The position numbers were made by a program, and so were the translations under genes. Below the pieces are notes generated by a model, which did not search any database, was not told where the DNA came from, and saw only the letters and a program-made list of their open reading frames with translations. 64,000 nt of DNA, from assembly GCA_964019135.1 (NCBI GenBank), contig OZ025253.1:36196548-36260547 (forward strand), written 5' to 3'. Of this stretch, positions 10,630-22,674 are shown piece by piece. This stretch comes from Arenicola marina (Eukaryota; Annelida; Polychaeta; Arenicolidae). Each line of letters opens with the position of its first letter. Within the stretch, counting starts at the first letter, position 1.

Positions 10630-13190
10630 CCGTATGATAAGCTCTGGGGCCATATATATCGCCGATAACGGCTGTATGCTATCTCAGAGACCGGCGGCTG
10701 ACAGGACGCGAGGTTGACTGGGAACAGCTGTATAACTTTAGTTCTCTTGCGTGGCATGACGACATAGAAAGTGAAGAAAGAAGTACATTGTGTATGCTAT
10801 TATTGCGAAAACATCGCAATATCATTTACACATACGGATGCCTGGCACCCAGGGAAGACGACAGAGGAGGCGACCGACAAACAGTGACAACGGCGACGAC
10901 AGCACACTCTGCTTCTTCACACAAGATCTGACATCAGTACTTCATAAAGAGGTAACGGTTTGAACAGCGTAAACGCAACCCTTTTCATTACACGTCGGAA
11001 TTGGTCTCCATAACAACTCTGCTACTAATATAATGCTAACTTGAAGTTTGAGACGCCCATCTTGTTAGCATAACGGGTAGTATGACGGCTGTTATGAGCA
11101 CCGTGGGAACCTGGGTTAACAATGCAATCCGCAATTATAGCATTGCACAGCGCACACACTTTACTTTCGTTTTACTTCTTTTGCAGGATTGGCTACAATG
11201 GCTGGACCTTTTGCGCCGTAAGTGTTATTGTTGAGGTGGATGCTATTATAATGTACGGTTCACACGATGCAATAAGTTGCACATTTATTTGCAACCAATC
11301 AGCCTTTCAGCGATATGTGCACACAGGTTTGCCAGGTTTGCCACACCTCGTAAGCTTAGCGCATGTTCTAAAGTTTCGATCCACTCTACGATATCGGAAT
11401 TGTCGAACCAATCAGTGTCGAGCATTTGAGCGAATCATCGTTGAGATGATCCCGTGGTGATATGTGGAACTTTAAGCTCGATGCAGCACAGGGTGCAGAC
11501 TCACGTTGATATTGTTCGCATTATGACAGTTATGAATGCATGTGTGATTGTCTTGTGTGCATGATGTTATGTATTATGATCTAATGGCATGTTCGATAGG
11601 TGGCGGTAGTGACAATTGTTGTCCGGTTTCTGTCAGTCGACAGTCCGGAACATACACGGACATATCCGGTTATTCGTGACATTAACCGTACATTAAACAG
11701 AGCTGTTAAACCTAATTGCTTCTCTGATGATGACGCTACCCTGTTGACAAAACGCGCGGAGCATGTGGTTGGTGTGCGAATGACCCACCCATTTGCATGT
11801 CGGCTGGCACGTGGGTCTGACCGTCTGAACTGTTAACCGACCGATGCTTATGGAAAGTTACAACTGTTGAAGGAACTTTCGTTCCGTGTAAACCCGGAAT
11901 AACGTTTAAGAAGACGTTCCGGTATGCCTGCATTCGTGACTTAAATCATGCCGATCCACGGCTCGATGTCGTGGCGGCTGGGACTATAAATCATTACATC
12001 AAGTTATGTTCTCGGTGGTGGGGGGGGGGGGGGGCATTGGGTGGCGCGGGGCTTTTCTTTTCACCGTGAACTGGGAATGGTGCCTCAGCCGGCCCTCGTG
12101 TGATCTATTATCACTGATTAATTATGCAACAGAGAAAGATTCTTTTGATGAAGGCTTATGTGTGCTTGGTTCTATTGCGCCCCAACCCCACTTCGTTTGC
12201 CTCACTCAACTCTTGATGTTAGGAATGATGTTAGAAAAATCAGATCTCGTTACCCACCAATACCAAAGAGAAACGGATCCGTTGCAAACCCTGCATGACT
12301 GAAATATTTGATGGTTGGGGAGTTTGGGGGGGGGAGCGGTGCTGAACAATCATCAGGCCAATTATGGCATCCTTGCTCCACGCTCCCAATGGGTGGATGT
12401 GAACCGCAAATCGCCCCCCACCCCACCCACCCCCACCACCTCCCCCCAATCCGCGCGAGAAAGCAGCGGTTTCACTTTGAATGGTGGCTATGCAAGAATA
12501 TATACCTGTTGGAAGACCTGTTGTTGGCTTCGTAACGCAGCTGTTCCAAATGGTATTCCCTTGGCATGATGGCCCATGAAGTATTCTAACTTTGCGTTAT
12601 GACTACCCGTGTAATAAGACTAATAAATATAGTTTTAAGGAATTGCTTTATATATCGTTGGGCATAAGAGGCACAGTTGTGTGAATTAATATTGTTGCTT
12701 TCGCACACTAAGAATCACGATATGCAGATTAAATCACCCACCTATCCCAGGGGGTCGCGGTTAGACTACGGGGGTCGAGGTTCGACCATGGCCCCCACTG
12801 CCTTTCAGAAAATGAGCACTCCCCACAATCTGCCTAGGTTTTCGTTTTTTCAATAAAATCATATTATTTGAATACCATGGTTTACTGGTTGAACAACAAA
12901 TAAGTTCATTTCACATTATTAAAGAAAATAGACGTTTCTTTGTCTTAAGGGGTCGAGATTAGCCCACTTTGCCTAATTTGGTTTAAAGAAAGAAATGGAG
13001 AAAAATACAGCTTTAAACAATATTGATTTATTATTAGCCGAAAATATATATAATTAAAAACAAATTCCCGCTGGCGTTTGCCACGTGCACGGTTTCAGTC
13101 TTTCTATGGTAAGCGGTAGGTTGGCTCCATGGCATTGTTATTTACCGAACAAAGACAATAGTCTCTATAAGATTGCCTTTAAGTTTTGTA
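10630..13190. other. intergenic, no gene recognised
   Basis: Several 60-110 residue open frames occur, none with a family signature. A G run of about 15 lies near 12018, and G/C-rich low-complexity stretches near 12320-12450. Splice-like signals flank 31 nt at 11187-11217, but no gene model can be built from them. Confidence 0.4.
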
Positions 13191-13222
13191 TTATATAAGT
13201 GTTGCATTATTATATTCTCTTC

Positions 13223-14998
13223 ATGGACAAATGTCCGAAACAATTTATTTCTTTAAGGTCAACATCATCTGCAGGCCTCAACTGGGAGGCGGATCTTCCA
13301 GTAGGCTACATACCCCAGGCCGCCAGTGTCTGCACCGCTCGGTATCGGGTGCAGGACCGACTGCCCGGCACCCTGACACAGGAGGCGGCCAGCCTGGAGG
13401 GGGGAACGTTCGATTGGGATCACCCAGATACGCTGAACCGGAGAAAAGCCGTCTGGAGCTTTGTTCGTGACGTGGTTGAGGCTGTGGGAAAGTACGACCC
13501 ATTGTTCGCCAAACCCCAGCAAACCCTCATAGGTAGTCATGGTGACGGAACAGATGTCAGAGAGAATCCTATAGAGTATGATATTTTAATTAGTGTGACG
13601 TGGGAGGGGATCAGAGTGGTGAGGGAGGAATGTGAGAAAGGCAAGGGGGAGAAGGGGGTGAAGTGGAGTGTGTGGGTGACAGGCAAGACCCTGGCCTCCT
13701 GCCAGAATGGAGTGAGGAGGACAGCCCTGAGAGGTAAGCCACGTATCGTGGAGGGGGTGAAGGAGTGTGAGGTGGACCCTGGGGCCTTCCTCCTGCGCTG
13801 GGTGGACGGGCTGGATGCCGTGCTGCCCACCGCCACGTTCCCCGAGGGTCTGACCCACGGCGGCCCTCTCCCCCCCAGGTACACCGGACTGAAGGTCAGA
13901 TACACAACTGCCACCCTGTTTCTCATGTGGCTGGGTAAGACCCGGCTGACCTGTGATCTTTCCCCCGCCCTCCCTATCCCCCGGAGCGACCTGGCGGGCG
14001 TCACCAAGGAGGTCATTTGCCGCCTGGAGGGGCTGGCCGGGCTGGAGCGGTCCTCTCACCCCGTTCACCTGGTGCGGGGATGGCCGGGGTCACGGTGGTT
14101 ACCGACGACCTGTGTCGTGGAGAAACAAGCGCTTGTCGCCCTCGGCCCCGGATCACCCCCCGTCACCCTCATCCGGGGCCTCAAACTCCTGGCGCGGCAC
14201 TACCTCCAGTGGCGCCCGCTGGATGAGAGTGAGGTGAGGGAGGCCAGGGAAAATCTGGTGGCCCTGGGGGGTGGGGATGAGGCGTCCCCGCAGTGTATCG
14301 GGGGGATGATCGACGTGGAGGGGCTATCTCAATGCGTACGGGAGTCACTGTTTTCTCGCTGTTTTGTGAAGCAGCCTGAGAGACGGTCGGGAGAGGGGAG
14401 GCAGGGCGAGTGGAGGCAGGGGGGGAGTGGAACGATTGCTCGGGATGGGGTTTTCTGGAGCAGAGTTGCGCTGGTTGTGTCCGCCACGCATAAAGCGCAC
14501 TGGGTGGGGGTGGGGGATTGGGGGTGTCACAGTACGTGTCTCCTGTGTAAAAACCTGACCTGTGAGGCCCGGAGGCTGTTAGATAGGCACATTGCCCCCC
14601 TCCTCCACCCAGCTGTGGGGGAGGCTGTGGAGGTGCCACTCTCACCCCAACTTGAGGTCAACTCCGTCGTCCTCAAATGCCTCGTCCTGCGTGACTTGGT
14701 GGAGGGCGGGGCGGAAGGAAGTGAGAGGGTGGCACAGGGTGAGGTGGGTCATTACATGAGGGTCTTGGCGACTCACTTGGAGACACAGCGTGTTGTCCGC
14801 CACCCCCTATTGAGTGGTGAAGGAGTGGGGGGCATTGATCCGCGGTCAGGGCTGGGAGCGTGGTTGGACACAAGTGATATAGAACACAGCGCCAGGACGC
14901 GGTCACAGTATCCTGTCTGGTACTTGCGTCCCAAATCCCTCCGTAACTGTCACACAGAGGTCTGCCGTCAGCTCTGTGATGTCGCTCAGGTCACGTGA
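13223..14998 (+). CDS. Mab-21/cGAS-like nucleotidyltransferase (cGLR-type)
   Basis: A single open exon of about 591 residues. cGLRs sense foreign nucleic acid in the cytosol and make a cyclic dinucleotide signal. Visible here: the nucleotidyltransferase G-S pair (residues 104-105, in GSHGDGT), the metal-binding E118-Y-D120, and a third acidic residue D245 in LTCDLSPAL. This is the E/D...D layout of the cGAS/Mab-21 family. A basic, variable stretch (about 130-190) separates the second and third acidic residues. The helical C-terminal half has a Cys cluster, C-x3-C-x2-C-x4-C near residue 435. I do not see the cGAS zinc thumb H-x5-CC-x6-C. The start is uncertain: ATG at 13223 is used, but a splice acceptor ending at 13274 could begin the exon instead. 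A TATATAAG lies at 13193. A decayed copy lies at 53.4-54.9 kb. The ligand and product cannot be read from sequence, and some Mab-21 relatives lack enzyme activity. Confidence 0.75.
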   Translation: MDKCPKQFISLRSTSSAGLNWEADLPVGYIPQAASVCTARYRVQDRLPGTLTQEAASLEGGTFDWDHPDTLNRRKAVWSFVRDVVEAVGKYDPLFAKPQQTLIGSHGDGTDVRENPIEYDILISVTWEGIRVVREECEKGKGEKGVKWSVWVTGKTLASCQNGVRRTALRGKPRIVEGVKECEVDPGAFLLRWVDGLDAVLPTATFPEGLTHGGPLPPRYTGLKVRYTTATLFLMWLGKTRLTCDLSPALPIPRSDLAGVTKEVICRLEGLAGLERSSHPVHLVRGWPGSRWLPTTCVVEKQALVALGPGSPPVTLIRGLKLLARHYLQWRPLDESEVREARENLVALGGGDEASPQCIGGMIDVEGLSQCVRESLFSRCFVKQPERRSGEGRQGEWRQGGSGTIARDGVFWSRVALVVSATHKAHWVGVGDWGCHSTCLLCKNLTCEARRLLDRHIAPLLHPAVGEAVEVPLSPQLEVNSVVLKCLVLRDLVEGGAEGSERVAQGEVGHYMRVLATHLETQRVVRHPLLSGEGVGGIDPRSGLGAWLDTSDIEHSARTRSQYPVWYLRPKSLRNCHTEVCRQLCDVAQVT

Positions 14999-16400
14999 TC
15001 ACTGACACACCAACCACGTCACGGGTGTCGTATTAAGTAACCCCAACAGGTGAAGTCACAAAATGGCGGCAGCTTGTTTACATCGCGTGACTGGGGTGAG
15101 TTGGGTGGGTGTGGGGGTGGGGGGGGGCGTGGGAGCGGAGGGTAGGTGTACGGGAGAATGGCTTGGGGGAGGTAGGGGACCTCACTTTAAGGTTTACTTA
15201 AGGGTTACTGGTATGAGTTAGGGAGGTAGTAGGTGTAGCGGGAGCGGGAGGGATGGAAGGCATGCATAGTAAGTTGGCGGCGGTTTGCTTACCTTTTTAA
15301 GTTGTATGGGTTCAAACTTTCTTTCCTTTTACTGCCTCTAATCAGAGTCATATTTGTGTGTGAGGACGACTTAGGTTTGGGGATTGTTGCGTTTATTTTT
15401 AGTGCATGTTAGACTTAATTGACACGTTAGTGGAATTGTTGGGGAATTTTTGTTGGGGGGGAGCTGGTTAACTCGTTAGCTTTGACTGACTCTAACCGTC
15501 ACATGACTGCAAACTAGTCCAGTTACTGCAATTGGTATGTAATATATGGGATGCATGTAAGTGGTGGGCGTGTATGTACATATTTTGAGGTAGTACGTGG
15601 TTACTGTTGTAGAAACGCGAATGAAATAATATTCAAGGGCCTATACTTGTCTTATATCACATATTACTGTATATACCATTAATAAAATAATCTAAAGTTG
15701 TCAATTATTTGCTTTGTCTTTGATGTGTCATAATATAATAAACCCATCGTTGTCACCAGCACAAAACATAAGTGTTGGACATTTTATACAGTACAAACTG
15801 TGAATTGTATATTTAGCAAGTAAGTAGCCTACTTATTTCGGCACTGCTCAAAAATAATATGGCACAATTCGTAATCATGGCTGGACGCTTTTAATCGAGG
15901 CCCGTTCGGTATTCTGTGTGATGTCGACCGCGGCTCGCTAGCACGTCCGAGCGCGATATAAATAAACCGCGTAATTTTCTGTTGAAATTGTTGTTTTACA
16001 GCCTCAAACAGATAAATAGCATATGCATCATAATTCTGAAATACTTTTAGTCTTGATTCTTAATTGCAAAAAATCTAAGATGGCGCATGTAAGTATATTG
16101 CTTTAAGCGACAAAATAAGAGTCTTTCATGGGTACATTATGATTTAAAATCAATATGGTCGCAAATGGTGAAAAAATTAAGGATCAATCCTATCACGGAA
16201 CACTAAGACACTGAGGCAGTTATATACCGCACATTTTTAAAGTATGTACGTCTCGGCAGAACATAACGAGCGGTTTTACATCACATTTAATGTTGGGGCG
16301 GGTGGGGGGGGGGATTTACATTGTAGGCCAGCATGCAGATACATGAAAGTGGATCACCGTTGTTTTAGTTGTTTTTGTTGTAGTAGTCTTAAATGTGCAA
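14999..16400 (+). other. 3' flank of the cGAS-like gene, duplicated at 54.9-56.6 kb
   Basis: Clearly alignable with the sequence after the pseudogene. GTCACGTGATCACTGA begins right at the stop codon, and ACCACGTCACGGGTGTCGTAT, TCGT.GTCACCAGCACA and TGTGAATTGTATATTT follow in the same order. Poly(A)-signal-like AATAAA occurs near 15680 and 15738, so part of this may be 3' UTR. The shared CACGTG and ACGTCA words next to the stop may be conserved only through the duplication. Confidence 0.65.
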
Positions 16401-17094
16401 ACGAAATAAGACAAAACTATTCAAGGTGTATAAAAAGATTTGTATATCAAGAAAATATATGGAACTGAAAATGTTGGTAAAGATCTGATAGACATTTTGA
16501 TATTTTTACCTGCCAGATGTTTGCCCATCCTACCGCTACATAACTGGGGCAACTATTTCACATTACGTAATAAACGCACATTACATTTGAAGACGACAAC
16601 TGGAAAGTTATTTTGTTACCCTGGGGAACGCAACAGTGTCCGTAAAATCAGTTCTCGGGGAAAAATATATAAAGCTAACCTGCGTGCGACATGAAAATCG
16701 CGTGAGGGGGGGGGGGGCTGGCTGGGGGGGGGGGCTTTTCCGCAGAACCCTCCCAAGCCTGCAACTTATGTATTACATCCAGAAAATTAGTAAAACTGTG
16801 CCTCGTCTCCGTCAGAGATGCATATGGTAGTTCAACTGTTTAATCTTAATTATGTTATTTAGATAAACTACGTTCGCTATTCGCCACGGCTTGGCGTAAA
16901 GACATACAGGACCAATGAGAAATGACCCTCTTGATTCCGCAACACAGAATCATAACGTTCCACTACGTTCCACACTGAAAATCAGGAAATTGAAAAGTGG
17001 TGGCTAAGGCAAAAGTGTCGCATTATTACTAAATTTTAAGTTTTAGCTTTTGGATCGATTATAAGGGTTTTAAATATACTACTGGGCCCAACTA

Positions 17095-17810
17095 CAAGGT
17101 ACAACTGCGTTTGCGCTAACCGTAGCGCCGTGTCGCTGGTGACATCGACACTGATAACAGCGACACTGATGATAGCGACTCTGATAACAGCGACCATCTT
17201 GACAGCGACACTGATGACAGCGACACTGCTGCTGACAGCAACGCTTAGCTGATGAGAGTGTTACTACTGACAGCGTCAATCTGATGATGACTGTACTGCT
17301 TTTCTGATGACAGTGACAGTAATGACTTTGCTGCCTTGCTGATGACAACGCCACTGTTGACAACGTCACTGATGAAAACGACACTGATGACAGCCTCGCT
17401 CCGCCCATGACAGTTGTGCTTATGGTATCGCTAATTCGATGATTGTTACAGCGCCACCGATTACGGCGCCAATCTGATAATGACAGCGCTACTAATGGCT
17501 TTACCACCCCGCTGACGACAGCGCCGCTCCGCTGATGATAGCACCTCTAACGGCATCGCCACTCCACAGATGAACGCGCCGCTTATGACGACGCCACTTC
17601 GCGAATGACAGTACCGCTCCGCTGATGATAGCGCCACTAATGACAATGCCACTCCGCTGATTGCAGCGCCACTCATGACAACGCCACTCCGCTGATGACA
17701 ACGCCACAGATGACAACGTTGCTCCGCTGATGGCAGCGCCACTAATGAGATCGTTAATTACAGCGCCACTGATGACAGCGCCACTCCGCTGACGACAGTG
17801 TTACAAAGGA
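17095..17810. repeat. TGATGACAGCGCCACTCCGC tandem array
   Basis: Short units around GACAGCGACACTGATGA (about 15 bp) grade into GATGACAGCGCCACTCCGCT (about 21 bp). Minus-strand frames rich in 'SGVALSSAEWRC' are simple translations of this array, not proteins. Confidence 0.8.
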
Positions 17811-17824
17811 CATGGCCAATATGA

Positions 17825-18170
17825 TGAGTAACCATCGCTAACCCTGACGCCGCTTACTAACTGTGTCACCACTCGCTAACGTGTCGTCACTCGCTAACTG
17901 TGTCGCTGCTCCGATAACCATGTCGCCGCTCGCTTCGCTAATTATGTCGCCACTCGCTAGCCGTGGTCGTCACTCGCTAACCCTGTCCCGCTTCCTAACT
18001 GTGTCGCCACTTGCTAACCGTGTCGCCGTTCACTAACCGAGTCGCTACTGGCGTGCCGTGTCGCCGCTTGCTAACTGTGTCGTCTATCTCTAACCGTGTC
18101 GCCGCTTCTTAACCGTGTCGCCGCTCCCTAATTGTGTCGCCGCTCACTAACCGTGTCGCCAATTGCTATG
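17825..18170. repeat. 19-bp satellite, second array
   Basis: About 17 degenerate copies of CTAACCGTGTCGCCGCTCR, the same satellite as at 5.1 and 56.8 kb. It lies downstream of the cGAS-like gene just as the third array lies downstream of its pseudogene. Confidence 0.9.
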
Positions 18171-18174
18171 TAGG

Positions 18175-19440
18175 ATATACTGAAATGTTGGCACTTGAAG
18201 CCTAATATGTAGGCTCCCTCCCGCGTACGCCATACTCGCCCTCCCCCCCCCCCCCCCCCCACACACACCTCTGGCCTTCCTCCCTCACCCTTCTGCCCAG
18301 TTTATACGCGTCACCGAGCCTCAGCCCTTGGGGTGTAGATGCCACTTAGATCACAGCCCAGCAGTAAACCCCAGTGCCCACCGATACTTTATTCCAGGTA
18401 AACGTTGACCAATATCCAACTTGCGGCCTTGCAGATGCCGGCAATTATTTAAGTGTCCAGCGACTGTTTGAGACATGCAAACACCGATATGGTCGACGGT
18501 GAACAAATGGGGGATAATCGGCACTTCCTGTTCGGTGCCGATTCCGGTGCCGGAGACCACACAGGACAGTGGCGCTCTCTGGTGAACGAATCACCCATGC
18601 GTAACAACTACATAAGTTTGTCTGCCCGGCATGGGTGGCTTTGAATGGATCAGCCAGTATAGAGCCACTTTGTACTATGCGGTATACGGAGTTCGGCAAT
18701 GATTTTGAAAATAGGTAAACCTCGGTTAAGACTTAATCATGCTTTCAGATATTTCCTGTCAGATCACCCATGTTACAAATAATACTTCGGATCCATTGAC
18801 ATATGTGGTATCCGAATTGTCTATTTGTTCTGAAATATTGCCCAGAGGATACTGGATCAACCAAGGTGCTGGAGAAACGAATTCGTTTGCTGAATTAAAA
18901 AACCGACAATCTGATATACCCCTGCGTCCATGGCCAGAGCAAGGTGGAAATTCACATTCAATTTAAGTTGACAAAAATCTTGAATTTTGATTCTATCTTG
19001 GTCCCGATAGATATTTTAAAGAAGTCAATTACAGAAGAAATAGCCTTGCATCTACAACACTCCTCTGTCTGTTTTGTATTCGCGAGAGAGATAAGACGCT
19101 TTAATTTGTCAATTTTATTTATTTTACCGGCGTCTTAATCCAGCATCCCAACAACCAATCACATGACATCACAACACATTCAATCTCTCTCTAGATGGCG
19201 CGCTTCAGTCTCCCGTTAGGCGGCGCCACATATCGCATCGTGTTACAAAAGGCTGGCTTTGGAGAAACAAAGGGGAATGCTTATACTTGAGAAAGGTTAA
19301 GATTCTTGCTTTAAATAATTGTATGTCGGCGTACATGGTCAATGGATCCTTGTTTCAAACTATTAATGTTTAGTTAAGAAAAATATAACTTCAGTGGTTG
19401 TCAAATTTAATTGTTGACATCCATGTCCCTAAATACCAAA
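18175..19440. other. intergenic, no gene recognised
   Basis: A run of about 18 C near 18243, then unremarkable sequence. Open frames of 60-85 residues on both strands at 18350-18700 mirror each other and show no domain. Confidence 0.4.
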
Positions 19441-19463
19441 CGGCATCTGAAATCTCGGAAACC

Positions 19464-19506
19464 TGCCTGTGGGAAACCGAAATTTTATTTCGGTTTCCCA
19501 CAGGCA
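19464..19506. repeat. perfect 20-bp hairpin with 3-nt loop
   Basis: TGCCTGTGGGAAACCGAAAT (19464-19483) is followed by TTT and then its exact reverse complement (19487-19506). The arms carry no mismatch. It could be the core of a foldback MITE or a stem for a small RNA; only weak extension of the pairing is visible outside it. Confidence 0.9.
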
Positions 19507-20029
19507 TTCCGGTAAATTTGGCAAACACACTACTTGTTTATCGTCAACTCCCCAGGTGTGGGACGTGTAGGTTAATGTCCGGACAAACTTTAACATCCGG
19601 GAACTGATGAGAGATCTGCCAGAACCATTATACATGTAACTGCATGTGCACTGTGCGACGAACTCCACCAGTGACTTGTGTTGTATAGTGTCAATATTGA
19701 GAGATTTCGTTAGCGTCTGATACTGATCTGAAGAGACGAGCGGTACAGGGGGTGCGATGTGGAGAGGCAAAGAGATATAGCAGTGAGTGGATTTATACCG
19801 ACAGAGATAGGGAGAGAGGGTGTATGCGAAAAGAGGTAGGAGGGAGAGGGAGGGAGAGGGAGAAGGGGAGAGGGAGAGACAGTGGGCGGGGTTGATGTAT
19901 GGGTCGTGGGGAGACGGAGACAAGGAACGGTGTAGATAGTGCGGGTGGGGGGGGGGGGCTTGGAAGTGGGAGAAAGCAATAGTAAAGGCATACATATATA
20001 TCTATATATATACACAGATTAAACAATGA

Positions 20030-20370
20030 CGTCACGTCTTTGTCTTAAGTGTTCATTATGTAGAAGAATGCATCGTAAAACAGATGTAGCCGTATTTTAT
20101 TAACGTAAGTATGCGTTATTTAAGAACAAAAGAGTGCGTTATTTTAATAATGAACGTAAAAACTGTGCATTATCTTGATGAGGAACAGTTGTTGTTAATA
20201 TTGACTTCGCTAAGTGTCACGGTGTAATCAGCCGCGACGAGCTGGGCTGAGGCGAGCTAGCAGATGTTGTCAGAACTTGCCAATTTCAAGACAAACAATG
20301 GAATGCATAGGTCAATGTTAAGCTCCGATGGTCGGGAGGTTAGATCAGAAAGCTCAAATGCGTCCCGAAC
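20030..20370. repeat. dispersed repeat, pair with 62245-62560
   Basis: Collinear with 62245-62560: GTCTTAAG.GTTCATTAT, AAAACTGTGCATTATCTTGAT, CGCTAAG.GTCACGGTGTAAT and TGTCAGAACTTGCCAATTTC. Not coding. Diverged, so an old duplication or an uncharacterised interspersed repeat. Confidence 0.75.
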
Positions 20371-20539
20371 AGCGAACAGGCGCGCATTGATATTAAGCTG
20401 GCCACCAACTGCTGCTCCGGTGGACAGATGTGCTTCTCTTCGGATAGCCCACAGGCTTTCAGGATTTAAATTCAAGACCGAATATATTTATTTGACACGG
20501 AGAATACAAAAAAGCAGAATATACTACTTTAAATAGTAC

Positions 20540-21340
20540 ATACCCAATATTAAATGATTAGAGATACATAACACAAATTTGAATCGCCATATGTTTTTTC
20601 CAAATCTACGTCCATTGGTCGCAGCTTCAGACAGAACCGTCGATCTGTCGCAAGGACTAGATCAATTCCGCCAGAAATATGTCGTAACTTTTACATAGAT
20701 ATGTAAACATAATGCATATAATTGGGTATGTATGCACCTTCAAATAACAACTTGATAGAAGAACCAGAAAATGAGGGTCAGCCTGCTCTGTTTGATAACT
20801 GTGGCAACAGTTTGGCGTGGTAACATATGCTGAGCCCGGAAAGCTATGATTGTATCGTGCTTATATCATTTCGCATCTTGTTTCTGTTCCCCCAAGATAT
20901 TCCACTCGTCACGCGTTAGATATTTCACACGTCACGCGTTAGGTCGCTACTCTAGCGTGATATCCCAGACAATAAGATATCGTCGTGCTCGGAGACTGTC
21001 ATTGTGGACCTGACCTGCAAGCCGCATATCGCATACAACGAGTTAACTACGCCCGTCAATCATTCGGTCTTGCCATCTGACTCCAGGCAAATATAAATTA
21101 GCGCCATCAACGGCCTAATATGTGTAGCTGCATGGGTAAAATTATCATACCAATAAGCATAGGAAGTTATTAATGATGGATCAAACGGTATTTGCAAGCG
21201 TTGACCTAGACTCCGACACCAATTTCCGCACTATGTCATGACTGTGATGGCGGGGACCGGTTTCGTGACCGTCTGGGAGTCAAATTCACGATATACCGAG
21301 CTGGAGACAGCCACTCTATCTATCTATCTGCCTATGGAGG
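20540..21340. other. intergenic, nothing recognised
   Basis: No gene or repeat structure recognised, apart from a short (TCTA)n tract at 21317-21330 immediately before the SINE. Confidence 0.4.
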
Positions 21341-21600
21341 GAAGGCCCGGTAGCTCAGTGGGTTAGGGCGCTTGCATGCAGCGATCTGATCACCTGAAAG
21401 CCTAACGGAACATGGGTCGGTGGTTCGAGCTCTACGGTGGCCATCTCTCTGTGGCCGAAGGATAAAGATATCATGTCCTTATTCTCAAAGAGTAGAGGGT
21501 TATCTCCTGGGACATGGCTCCACTCTACCTTCCTTCTCTCTTTGGTGCAATGTGACCAAACACAGTTATAAAAGCGTCCTGAATATATGACCAATCTATC
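21341..21600 (+). mobile_element. tRNA-derived SINE
   Basis: Pol III A-box-like TAGCTCAGTGGGTTAGG (21351-21367) and B-box GGTTCGAGC (21422-21430) have tRNA-like spacing. A non-tRNA body of about 160 bp follows, ending in AAAGCGTCCTGAATATATGACC. The body is repeated in reverse at 52280-52500. It is bounded on the left by (TCTA)n. Confidence 0.8.
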
Positions 21601-21604
21601 TGGT

Positions 21605-22370
21605 TGGCAGAGGTCAGGTAGCAGGAGTAGAATCCACTGAAGATATCAGTCTATTGTTCTCTCACGACATTATTTTCTGTAACATGCTGATTTATAAGGG
21701 CGTGGATTTTACATATGTTACTGACCTCATAAAACGATATTACCGAATGACAATTTGTCCTCGGGGTTCGATCTGGCTCTCCATTGTCATCCGGTCGTGT
21801 TACTCGGACATAACTTACATATGGACCGATCCAGGCGGCCAATCATTCATTGACCTCACTGCTACTTTTATCTGATAATTAGTGTCAGACAAACCAGTCT
21901 GACAAACAAAACAGCGCCTTTCTTATCAGCTTCCGACATGAGTATTTTTCGCTTGTAAATATCATCAGCTGTGCAGCTGTGCTAGTCAATTTACTGCTGA
22001 CGATTAACGAAAAAGGACTTGATCGTTGGCGGGGCTTGTCGGAGAATGTAACGGTACATTGTTGCCCGACACAACCCATCAACTGTGCTGTCGCGTCACG
22101 TTATGACGCATGGGCGGGGGGGGGGGGGTGGGCGGGGGGGACATTCTATTCACAATATAGTTTGTATACAACTGTAATTAGAATTAAGTTCTGGTGCATA
22201 AACAGGTGATATTTCTGTTTGTTGTAAACATCGTATATAAAATTCAGGCATGGATGATAGGGATAGGGATGGTGGCTGGAGGTGGTGGAGGCTAGCGACA
22301 GTTATGACAGTAGTCTTCCCCGTGGGGGGGTCATGCTACGCATATAGTCGTTATATAGATGGGGGGGGGG
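21605..22370. other. intergenic, nothing recognised
   Basis: No gene recognised. G runs at about 22115-22140 and 22362-22371. Confidence 0.4.
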
Positions 22371-22374
22371 GTTG

Positions 22375-22670
22375 GCTCTGAGCCGCGAATCCCGAAGAAT
22401 TAGACAGAGAAAAATCGAATCTCCAAGAATAGGACATTTTAAATCTGGGCGCGAAAAAAACACCTCGAGTGGGGATATCGCGAATAGCGAGGAATGCACA
22501 GACTGCTAATAACGGATCGCGGTAAATAGGCAACTGGTCTTCGTATTAAACCAGGAATTGTACGGATAACGATCCTCAAAAATTACCAACAACTGATCGC
22601 GAATCTCAAAGTATTCCTGGATATCAATCGCGAAGGAAAATTTATCCCCCCACCGCCTTCTATAAAAAGA
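22375..22670 (+). repeat. dispersed repeat, inverted pair with 30650-30960
   Basis: Rich in 'ATCGCGAAT' words. The reverse complement of 30650-30960 aligns with it: CGAATCCC.AAGAAT, ACATTTTAAAT.TGGGCG, CCAGGAATTGTACGGATAAC. The two copies are in opposite orientation on either side of the pogo element. Confidence 0.75.
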
Positions 22671-22674
22671 AAAG

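Noticed and set aside
11187-11217. 31-nt microexon with ATGGCTGG between TTGCAG and GTAAGT
   Set aside because: Splice signals look good, but no neighbouring exon or protein family could be linked, so it may be chance.
13537-14068. Two long minus-strand frames inside the cGAS-like gene
   Set aside because: They are antisense shadows of the real coding frame and show no domain. The same holds for 14181-14645 and 14673-14906.
17079-17742. Minus-strand frames rich in SGVALSSAEWRC
   Set aside because: Direct translation of the GACAGCGCCACTCC satellite.
19429-20035. Minus-strand Ser/Pro/Leu-rich frames of 80-188 residues
   Set aside because: They come from the purine-rich GAGAGGGAGGGAGAGGG tract and the hairpin, not from a gene.
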